From positions 10,365,795-10,429,794 of the forward strand of contig NC_134280.1 in the NCBI RefSeq assembly GCF_949628215.1: a DNA stretch of 64,000 nucleotides. Reading direction: 5' to 3'. The DNA is from Phalacrocorax aristotelis (Eukaryota > Chordata > Aves > Suliformes > Phalacrocoracidae). The position numbers were made by a program, and so were the translations under genes. Below, piece after piece: positions 51,148 through 61,800 of this stretch (position 1 is the first letter of the stretch; each line of letters begins with the position of its first letter). The notes under the pieces were generated by a model that searched no databases, was not told the DNA's origin, and was given only the letters and a program-made list of their open reading frames with translations.

Positions 51148-51704
51148 GATTGTCATGAAAGCATGCCCTGAATGCATTTGTCAGCTCGCATCAGCTTCCT
51201 CCTAGTGTAAGAAAGGTATTGATGCCATCAGCTCTAAGTGACACCAAAAACTCCAAAGCCTTAAATTGTTTTTCTGAGATCTAACAAACACTCCTGTCCC
51301 AACAATATATATACATAAATAAATTAATTATTTCCAGGCATACTGCCAAGTCTCTTCCTCTCCATATTTGTTCCGCTGGTGGGTTATACTTCCTCCCCTT
51401 CCCTGAGGGGGGATGCTGACAGCATCTCTGAGTAGTTCTGGCGTGGCAGCTTTTAACTGACATGGAGTCCCAGCACCCTCAACCATCTCCTCCTGAAGCT
51501 TTAGGTACTCTAAGGGCAAAACAACACAGCTCCGATGGGGCTGGGTGACATCGCAGCTTCTTTTGAAGCTGAGGTTTGACCTTTTACGCTGCCTTTCTCT
51601 GCCAGTTCTGTGCTTGCTGCTGCTTAAGCAACTCTGATTCAACGCATGCCCCCAGGCAAACACCACAAAAACTGCACGGAATGACTAAAAGTCATCATTT
51701 TCAG

Positions 51705-51821
51705 CTCCAGCAATGGACACCTCGGGCATCTCGATCTCACTGCAGTGCGTCACGCTCGGCCTCGTCGCTGACCGGTACCACGCAGCGCCCACCAAGGCCT
51801 CTCGCAGGCACTGGCCGCTCG
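51705..51821 (+). pseudogene. Orphan GPCR-like exon (TM3-DRY-loop 2), possible receptor relic
   Basis: A 117-bp block with a strong acceptor (CATCATTTTCAG) and donor (G|GTATGT), symmetric phase (two bases complete a codon at the start, one base is left at the end), and much higher CpG density than its surroundings. It translates as a hydrophobic stretch ISISLQCVTLGLVADRYHA followed by a basic KASRRHWP, like TM3, the DRY box and intracellular loop 2 of a class A receptor. In frame, a TAA lies 18 bp before the block and a TAG 34 bp after it. By eye it is nearest the kisspeptin/galanin-receptor pattern (C-x-TL...DR-Y...RRH-P), with the spacing from Cys to DRY one residue short. No companion exons for the other TM helices were found, so a decayed gene is likelier than a live one. 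Chance similarity is possible. Confidence 0.3.
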
Positions 51822-54800
51822 GTATGTTGCCACCAGCTGGGGGCCGACATCCTTAGCAGCCGCGTCGGAGAGGGGTTATCGCGTAGCTTGTGTATGCTGA
51901 AAAACAAAAACAAAAAATGAAGCAGCTTTTACTTGCTTAATTTTAAAGCAGATTTTACTGCACCCTAGCATAAAATGGCAAGTTCTAGCTCCTTCCTAAA
52001 TAAGTGATTTAAAGAAACGCTCTCAAAGCACACAGCCCTCCAGTTCCTCAAGGGGCCCGCCCGCCTCATCTCCCCAGCATGGGTTGTGGTGAGAGCAGGC
52101 GCGGCCGTGCTTCACACCCTGCAGTACTGAGAAATTCCGGTGTGGCTTGCTGTGGCTGCAGCCGCCTCTGTATCTTATGTACCCGCTTCTCTCAATTTCA
52201 ATGGGAACTGAGAAATTTTAATAATCTAGAATTTCAAAAAGTTGTTAGATAGTGACTCAGACTTTTAAATGCCAACAGTTGCTTAATAACTCTTCCCCTT
52301 GTGAACCTCAATTTGCCTGTATATTGAATAGCTACTGTTTAAACTCGTGTTTGGAGGCTTAATTAAACCAGAAGGAAGACACATATGTAAGAGTCTAAAA
52401 GTTACTAAAACCTGTGGGTCTTATTCAGAACCACTAATAAATTTTTCAAGTAAATCGGATTTTTCATCTAAGTAACTGCTCTAAAAACCTTAAAATCCCA
52501 CCAGATGACCTGGAAGGGGGAAAAAATGAAGAGGCCTTCTTATGCTGGCTGTTGAAGAACATAAAAATCTGCTTGTGGCCACTCCTGACATCTCCACCGA
52601 TCCCACTTAGGCCCAGCTTGAGCGCTTGTGAGACAAGCCATTACCCATGCGCAGGGCTAGTTACCAACCCCGCTGCACCGACGTTAAGGCCCAGCACAGC
52701 CTGTGGCTGCTGCTGCAGCAGCGAGAGCTTTGCTCCGACTCTAAGTGCAGCTGACTGGAGAACCGCCAGGATCCGGTTCTGGTGCAGGAACCCTCCCGAG
52801 GAGCAACACAGACTTTGGGGTATGTGTGGCCATAGCTTGGCAGCTGAGACTTGAGAAAACACGTAAAGCCAGAAGGCTCCTGTGCAGTTCAGCGTAGCCA
52901 CACGCTTGCACTGGTATTACTGCCAGTGCTGAAGCTGCAGCAGGGCTGCCTTCAGCTAGCCCGAGAGCTGGTAACAGGGCTACGGCTGTAGCGTACAACG
53001 AGGCTCTCCACCTCCTCAAAGATGGATTTGGCTTCCTTAAGAGGTGAGTCTGAGCCGCTGTAATTTTACTGTGAGAAGCTCTCAAGATAACTAGGGTAGT
53101 CCTCTGCCCACCCAGGCAGCTGTGACAGCAGTGAGTTGTTACAGAACAACGGGTTTCCACTGAAAGCAGCCTGGCTTCGCGCTCGCCCCGAGGAGACGAG
53201 AAACAAGTGGAGCTTTCATCTCATTACAGCGCAGTTTTAGAAAGCTCTCAGCAAAAACCACCTCCTCACACTGGCTGTGTGCACAGCGCATTTAGAAGAG
53301 CAGCGGCACATATTCAGGATTTAAAATCCTGGATTTTAGTCACATGGAATCTGAGCTTAGCGAGGGGGAAAGAAATGCGTTACCTGGGGTTATGGCCTAA
53401 CCTGCCGGATGCTGCTTCCCGCTTAAAGCCAGAAAAGGCGTTTCCGTCCCCTGGCCCTCTGCACGGCCAGCCCAGCCTTTCGCCCACCCACCGTGTGCCC
53501 ACGCCCGTGCAATGGGAGCGTAACTGCCGGAGAGTCATCAACCTTGATTATAAAAAACTTGGAACTGTGGATAATTTTCTACCTCCCTTGGCACTTTATT
53601 TCTGTGATTAACTACTCTCACTATTAAAACTTGCAACTTTAATTGAAAAAAGAGGAGAGTCAAATCAGGCATGTGAGCATTCCTCTTCCTGGCACTTCAC
53701 GAGTTTAGATCTGATGTTACTGCTGTGTTGTTATCCTCGGCTTCAAGACCTACCAAAGGAATTATGGAAGGTACCACTCCCAGGTGAACTAAGATAAACG
53801 ATACAGTCTCTTGAATACCCAGAAAGAAAAAAAAAAAAAAAAATCAGCTGTTCTAAAGAAACATCATCTGGCAGTGCTTAGACAGAAGTTGCCAGTTTGG
53901 AGTACATCAGTCATCTCTGCCTGTACACAGTGGACTGCTGGTTTTATTTCCTGACACTGAATCTGCTCCTAGAACTCCTCACCAGTGATCATTGCTCAGC
54001 ACAAAGGCATCGCTGTCTCCTGCAGCCAGGCTCTGAGAGCCCTGCAGCCACCCTGAAATTAAGGCCTCCGCTTGTTGTGCTGCTGGAATCAACAGCTTGG
54101 GCAGAAATCAAAGAGCTTTGGAAGATGAATGTGAACAGAAAATTGCAAATGGCTTTCTGTGCTCCTCCTCACTCCATGAAACCCATGTCCACGCTACAGT
54201 TTCCACTATGAAAGCTCTTCAGTAATTTACTGCTGTACCCAGGAGCTTTGGATCTGCCAGCCCCACCTCAGTCTTTGCTTCTAAATCGCTGTTTTACATG
54301 AGAATTCCCAAACCCTTCCTACATGAAGATCAATGCAAAAAGATGAAGGGTTTGGCCCTGAGAACACACAGTGACAACCCCTTCGAGCAGTGCCCCCCTA
54401 AGCTAGCCTACACCATGGTCACCAAGAAACGAGGCAGGAGCAGCAGCCGAGGAGGGGAACGCGCTGCTGGGGCGAAGCGGCCGCCAGCCCCGCCAGGTGC
54501 AGAGCCAGCGCCTGCCCCGAGCTCCAGGGCCCAGAGCCGTAGCAGCTCCGACGCCGGCCGGCCGAGTACGCACAGCCTGCCGCCGTGGCACGAATAAACA
54601 GGCCTGCAGTCACGAATTTTTCTTAGGTAAAAGGCTATCGTAAGAGTATGTCATCCACCACCCAACCGAGTATGATTTGTGTATCACCTCGTACGTGTGT
54701 CCTACTTACATGCCTAATTTAGCAAAGCTGGTGCTGAGGAGGCGGCACCAGCAAATCACAGTTCTTCAGCTGCCTGTTCGCATGAGCACCAGCAGCTATA

Positions 54801-57614
54801 CGGAGTGGGACCTAAAAGAAGTAATACCCTTTCTCTCATGCAAGAAATTTTATGTTTCTAAAGACATTTCTTTAATGTTTTGCTGTCTCCTAGAGGGCTG
54901 GGTATACCTGTGCCATGACGTCTCCAGACAAAAAAAAAGAGTATAAAGAGTACAACGTCCTACACACGCCATTTACTTCTCCCCCATCAACTACTGTTTG
55001 GTTCAGAAACCTACATCCTAAGGTCACTTCAATAAGCAGGTTTTTCATGAAATAAAGAGGAAGATCAGAAGAAAGGTTAATGAAAATATTGGTCACATTT
55101 TAACTTGCCTTCCAAGATTTTCTTTTATTCAACTCAGCAGTGACTTGGGTGCAGCCCAGCACCCCTTTTGATATACTGAAACAAAAAGATTGTCTGGACT
55201 TTGTCATGCTTGGATTAGGCGTATGTCACTGATTTCACTCTCAAAAGGTATTTTACAAGTGCACCTGTGGAACTGCACTTAAAGAAAGCTGTCACGGTCG
55301 AAAAGGTAAGTCTGTGCCTTAAGTTCAGAGACTGTCTCAGCTGCTGAAACAAAGAGCAGACTTACTTTGCAGCAGTTTATTCATCATCAGAGTGAAATAA
55401 TTACATTTATTGAAATGTAAATTAAAGCTCTGAGCAGGCTCTATCAAACAAAAAACAGTTTTGCTGCAAGTCCTGTAAATGTTATTTTACAAGCCTGGTA
55501 ATAGCAGATGAATTGAGGGCAAAATCTTTCTCTTTAAACAGTCAATGAAATCCAGCAATACTGAGGTAAAATTCCAAGAAACTCCTAGCTCCTCCCTTGC
55601 ACCCAGCTGGCACGGAGAGTTAAGACAGAAATTCTGCTTGCTGTGGGTTTGTTCAGTCCTTTGCATACAAGCATCTACACTCCCCAGAATTTAGTGCCTC
55701 AGCTGCACAGCTCCCCTCACCAAACTGCAGGCATTAAAATATTTTTAATTCTGTAGATCAAAAAATTACTGTAATAGTTACACAAAAAGACCTTAAATCT
55801 CCAAAGACACAGAACGCATTGAAGCTTTCTGACTTAAAGGAAAATAGCCGCTTCAAAGCACTGCCCTCCGTTCTTTGAAAACTCCACTTGGAAGTTACCC
55901 CCTGACGCTGCCCTTCACTTTGACAAACAGCTGCCATCGTTTTACTGGGAGCCAAAATTAACTCGGTTGTTTCTGTTTAGCAGGATTGTCACGTTCAGAG
56001 TGTCAAAGCACCTCGGACACAGCTCCCCACTTCCCAGGAGTAGCCATAGCACGATGCGTACTTGCTCCTCCGGACTCAGACTGACTGGGGAGAGCCTGAC
56101 GTGATGGTTAAGCCTGACAGCCATCAAGTTGGGCAGGCCATTAGAGGCGGTGCCTCTCGTTTTGATTCCTCCCCAGGTATCAGAAGAAATGGTCCCCCCA
56201 ACACATACAGCCGGCGCCAGAAAGCAGGAACAGCTGGCGGGACCTTTCTTCCTACCTCCGCAGCCTCTTTCCTCTCATTCTCACACTGGGATCTGAAAGC
56301 AGAGATAGTGTCTGTCTGTCTGTCTGCCCTGGATCTCAATCTATTGTAGAAAGAAACTGACTTGTTCCATGACGTTATGATCTGGACTCTGATTTATTTT
56401 CTATGAGCAATAACTGGATTGTCACAAACCCCAGATTTATATCTTAGTCAAAATCACTAGCTCCTAGCCAGAGCAATGCTTCTCATGCTTTTATATTCCA
56501 TGCTGAAATATCCAGGTCATGGTGTGTAACAGGTGAGCAGAAACTTTAACGTTGTACTGAAAAAATCACATCATTTATTCTACATGTACGTTCATTACTT
56601 ACCCTACCTAGGAAATTTTGCTTGATACTAAAACAATTTTGATGAAAATTTCAGAAGCGCGTGGTATGCAAATACGGCACAGCTTGAACTCACAGCCAGG
56701 TTATCTTGGTGCCAGAGTTAAACTACTCAATTAACAAATTAGAAGGAAAGAGAATTAGTGTTTTTACGGAGGCCAAGGTTTGGAGACATAAATAGTGTCT
56801 CCCAATATTAAAGCTGACTAGACAGAGTCTGCAAGTAGCACTCCATGCAGGTTTCCTTCTTCGAAGGAACTCTACATGTAAATTTTTTCTTCTTTGAAGG
56901 TACTCAGAATGTAATTTTGCCTGCATTATCTCACTAGCTGTAGGAAGACTGACTTTGAATACATACAAGCAAACCAGCCTGCATGTGTTCAGTCACTAAC
57001 TACTCTGGGGGAGTAAGGTACAAGCTGGCTCAGCAGCAAGGTTTTCTTTCTGTTTGTACTGAAGAAATAGGAAGAGAGTTTCAGGTTGTCACAAAAACAG
57101 TCTCATTTATGAGAAGGTACATAACACTGAACCCAGCCTACCACAGCTCTGGTAGCGCACTGCATTTTATCCGGACAGAACGTCCACAACCTCCTTAGGC
57201 AAGGCTTTACAAATGCCTATGCTTCTCCCTTTTCAATGCTACAGAGTTTGCATAAATTCACACGCTAATATCAAACCTTCCACTGTATTCAAAAGGAGTG
57301 GAATCAGGTTCTGCAACCTGATGAACTTGTACCACCTCCACTGCGAAGTCTGTATCTTAAGTGGATGCTTATGGAAGACAAACAGAACCTTCCATGGGCC
57401 TCCTTTGCATGCGCCAGGTTTGCTAGTTTGTGCTGAACACCGAAACACAGCAACATTTTGCGGCAAGAGAAAGCACGATGTTACTGACGGCTACTTGACA
57501 CACTAAAACATCCTTATGAGTGGATATTGACACAATTCTTTTAATGCACTCGTAATCCAAAAAGCATATTAAGGCTCCTGAAGCAAATTCCACCTTCAAA
57601 ACACAACAGCAGAA

Positions 57615-58762
57615 GGTCACTGGATTCCAAATGTTCTTTATTTTATATTCGCTGCCATAGAAAGTAATCAAACAGCACTGTCATTGTTGATACCGGGAAA
57701 AAATAATGTGGTTTTTCTTCTCCTAAAGATGTGATGTGCATTAAGAAGTCAGTCCAAAATCCTGATGTTAAGTAGAAAAGGCAACTGTTTGAATTATAAA
57801 ATACTGTATATACAGGCATAAAAATGTTTCAGAAAGTGTTCCACAAAGTTTCCAAACTTTCAAGGGCAAATCTTCAGCAGGGAAATGGGTTGTTGTCTTC
57901 AAAGGTGAGCATCGGTTCATCTGAGCAGGGTGTCTGAATCATTATCTTCCTACATTACAGGTGACATAGACTTTGATTTTCATCCCAGCCAGGGATAACA
58001 TAATGGTCCTAGTGATTAAGGTGTTTTTTCCTGGAGCTATTAATTTAACAAGCACACTCTATATATAAAAATGAAATTTCAAATAAATTTATACAACAGC
58101 TAGACTTTATAAAAATATAGATCTCTATTTTACACCAGGCATTATCCAAGGTGAGTTTCCACTTTCTTATGTCTTAACCATTAGAAATTAATTTTTGTCC
58201 TTTGGAATCTTATCTATGGCTAGACTGGAAATTAAGTAATGTGAAGTTATTAGCTGGTGAAGAGTATTTCAAGAATCTCATTTTGTGGGTTTTTTTTTGG
58301 CCAAATTTAACAAACCACTGCAGTTCTGCAGTGCTCATCTTGCAGTACTGGCCATCTTACACAGTACATATCTACTTATTCCAGAATCTTGACCTAATTC
58401 AGTGTTAGAACCCAAATAAAAAACATCCCTATTGTCCTTACTGTTGAAAAACAAAACAAAACAAACCACCAACCAAAAACCCCACCCAAACCCAAATAAA
58501 TAAATTTAGACAGAATTTCTATTTTGCTGTACTGCAGTTACTCTTTACTGTGCAGTGGAGGCAATAATGAATAATACAGCCGTGTGATGAAGGAATGTAA
58601 AACTGAATACATACTGGAAAAACCCCAGAGTTTTACAGCTGTGTATATATATATTTATATATCTATCTATATATATATCTACATTGCAGTTATAACTGTC
58701 ACCTCACAAAAGAGATTCAATGGGCTGAACAATCTTCTATAAACTTCACCAGCTGGAGTTCT
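57615..58762 (-). other. CCDC93: CCDC93 3' UTR
   Basis: Sequence after the TGA of CCDC93 on the minus strand. An AATAAA signal at 57637-57642 (minus strand) is followed by a GT-rich element (TGTTGTGTTTTG), the usual layout of a cleavage site, giving a 3' UTR of about 1.1 kb. It includes a T/G-rich low-complexity tract (58443-58505) and an AT microsatellite (about 58643-58684). Confidence 0.65.
58643..58684. repeat. AT/ATCT microsatellite
   Basis: (TA)n with interspersed ATCT units, inside the CCDC93 3' UTR. Confidence 0.9.
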
Positions 58763-58816
58763 TCAGGAAGAACTAGCTTTCAGCTTAGCCAGCAGCATTT
58801 CATTCTTACGGCATTC
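58763..58816 (-). CDS. CCDC93: CCDC93 last coding exon
   Basis: 17 codons plus TGA (58763-58765), acceptor GTTAACAG at 58817-58824. The encoded [17 protein letters not shown] matches the known CCDC93 C-terminus. Confidence 0.95.
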   Translation of the reverse strand, partial: ECRKNEMLLAKLKASSS

Positions 58817-61800
58817 CTGTTAACAGAAAGCAAACAGATAAGGAGGTAGCTCCTCTTAACTCTCCTAGTTATATCTTCACATCAGCAAAACCAAACCCTT
58901 TTATTTTGAAAGATCTCCAAAATCCAAAGTAGTCTGGAGCTAGCGATGAGCTGAAGATAATTCCCATTAATCCATAATGCTCTTCCAAAGGCAATATTCA
59001 TTACACTTGATGACATTCAAGCCAAAAGGAACAATGCTTGACCATTCAGCTAAAGTTGTTACAAGGAGCTAAAGCAAATCCACCTTTTTACTTACAAATT
59101 GAATAAATCTGAAATTAGGATTACTTTTGGTGACCTGGAACTTCACAATACAGTTTGCAAAAAAGTCAGTGTTCAGGGAACAACTCTAGGGCAAGAAATA
59201 CATACCACCTGTTTTCAACACTGCAAACACAACTTCATTTATTTTTAAGGATAGCAAGGACAAGCAGAAGTTCCCTCACAAGGCAGTGGCTTATTTATGC
59301 TTCCACAACAACAGCAACAAAAAACCCCACCTACCTTCTGCAACTAGGACATCAAATTTTGTATGACAGAAAAGGAGCTGAGCAGTCCCTGCCATTCTCT
59401 CAGAGTACATTGTCCAAAACAGGAAGGAATTGTCTCAGAACAAAGCAGGACAAATTATAGAAAGACATTTTGCCTCAGACATCTGAAGCCAAATGACAAT
59501 TTTGCCTGGCAGCACTACTTTGTCATTCATTATCATGGAGACAATAATTAACAGAAGCACATTATGATGAATAGCTTGGGAAAGGTGAAATCAATGAAGT
59601 GTTAAACAGTGTTTTCACAGTGGTTAGAAAACCAGGCTGGTTCCTAGAGGTATTTATAACCACCGAGACTCTGGACTCTCTCCTTTATTCACGCACATTT
59701 CCACAACCCTCTTTGCTCCAATACCTAACTGCTCCTAGATCTTCAAGAGATTCCACTTAGAAACCCAAATATACAGCTTGCTTGGTAACAAACTGCCCTT
59801 CCCCTGTAACGTGGGGGGTGCTAGTCTATCAGTGGAAAAAACAACTTCCGGAATCAAATTCAGAGACCAAGAATCACAAGTTGATAACCACCAAGAGACA
59901 CTGTGAACATGGCGTGATGATAATCACCATACCAGGAACTTTTGTGCATATATTAATGCACAAGTCAAGCCAAAACAGGTCACTGAAAACTTTACATGAG
60001 CAAAAGTGTTCTTACCTCTTTAAATTCTTTCACTGTTTTGAAGTAAAGCCTCTGTTTCTCTAGAAGCTCTAAGTATTCATCATTCAACTGGTCTCTTCGC
60101 ATTTTGTTTTCCTGCTTCTTCTTTTCCATCTGTTGGTAAACAGGAAGGATAAGAGATCAGATACTGTATGCAGAATACAAACCCACACACCTATATACTG
60201 TATAAGGAACAACTATCTGTAACAGAGAATGGGAGACAGATGCTTCACAAAAGATGCCCCCGGCTTGTGCTTTAAATGCGACAAACGTTTATGCAAGCTC
60301 TCAAAAAAAAAAAAAATTAAAAAGCTAATGCTGACATCTCCGTACCAGTGGCACTATAGGCAGCATTCAGAATTAAACTACGGCTCACACCTCTGCAAGC
60401 CAGGAATCTTGCTCACTGAACAATCCTACCTCAACAATGACACAGTGAAATTGCATAACAAAAAAACCAAAACAACAACCAAAAAAGCAAACACACACAA
60501 GGTTTTGATACAACGCCAAGGTCATGATTTGGTTGTTTATGTTAGTTGTATTGAACAGGGAGGGCAACAGATGTCTTTACCTTCCCATGCAACGCTGCAC
60601 CTGCTCAAGACCCACACATAAGAACTCTCTTCTCTTTTTTACTTGTGCCAAAGTTGTGACAAACATAACTTTAGTCCCTACACATGAAGAGGATTGGTTC
60701 TTACTACAGAACAAACTGCCTTCCTCTCACAGGTAGTTCTAATGAAGTTCTTCCATCGCAGCACCACAGACAAGATTGCTGCTAGTCTAGAGAGTAAATA
60801 CTCCCTCCCTCCAGTGCTACGGCACAACAACATTTAAAAAGCCCTGTCGTATTCCTCTCCCCCAAAATTATTTTTCAATTCTCTCCAACAGGCTTTCACC
60901 TCCTAAATTTAGACAGGGAAAACTGCAATTCCAAAACCTGCAAGAATCCCCTACAGCCCAAACAAGCAGGTAACTTCTACAGGAGCAGAATTTGCTACAT
61001 TTCTAGATTTATGTATCCACATTGATCTTATTGATTCTTATGCCTAAAAGAAATTACCAGATCCCAAACCTTCCTCAAGTATGAACACTGCTAACAATGT
61101 ACATCTCCTTTACAAAGCCAGCTGCTGTCCAAAACTGCAGGCAATCTCTCCTAACAAAACTGAGCAGGGTCAGTGGGTTTTTAAAGTTACGCTTGAGGAA
61201 GAAAAAAAGCATTAAATGTGTTAATGCAGAAAAACCACATTATCGCATGTGTCCCATTCCTTTAGGATGACGCTAGAAACAGCATTGCTAAAACATCTAG
61301 GACGGATTCTTGTGAAGAGATAAGACCCTATTACTATCCTTTGATAAATTGCTCCTTTATGCATGGACCATGACAAATATCTCGACATACTCCTCTCGGT
61401 AGAAACTGCCCTGCTCTGTCCTCGGAAAGTCTCAGTGTTATCATACCGAAACACTTGTTCGCAAGCTACTCGTTCTCGGTAACGAGCATGTCTGATTTCT
61501 CCTCAGGACTCTTATGATCCAGTTACAATATGATGGGCTTTGAAAACTGAAATTTCTCTTCAGGTAGAAGGTCTTCAAGGGCTGTACAGAAAAAGTGGAT
61601 GTACTTCAAGAGTGAATCGTGAAACTGACTGTGAGCACTTCTAATGAGCCGCAGACAGAAGTCGAATAGATAAGACTAAACCGTCATGGGGATGAATAAC
61701 CCTTGCAGCGTACAACTAGCGTGTCTATTGAAAAAGCTATCCTACAGACATTTCCTAGGCAAAGAATAAGAAAACCTTTTGTGGCAGAGCTGTTCTCCAA

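Larger units (their letters stand above)
50397..57610. other. HTR5B-CCDC93 convergent intergenic region
   Basis: About 7.2 kb between the tails of two convergent genes. It contains a short exon-like block (50645-50676), a CR1 fragment (about 50909-51147), the GPCR-like exon block (51705-51821), scattered CpG-rich patches at about 52600-53000, 53360-53530 and 54410-54600, an A-run (about 53827-53845) and a (GTCT)n run near 56311-56326. No complete gene is recognised. Confidence 0.5.

Noticed and set aside
52641-53160. Minus-strand frames of 86 and 139 codons between HTR5B and CCDC93
   Set aside because: No recognised domain; CpG-rich local composition explains the open length.
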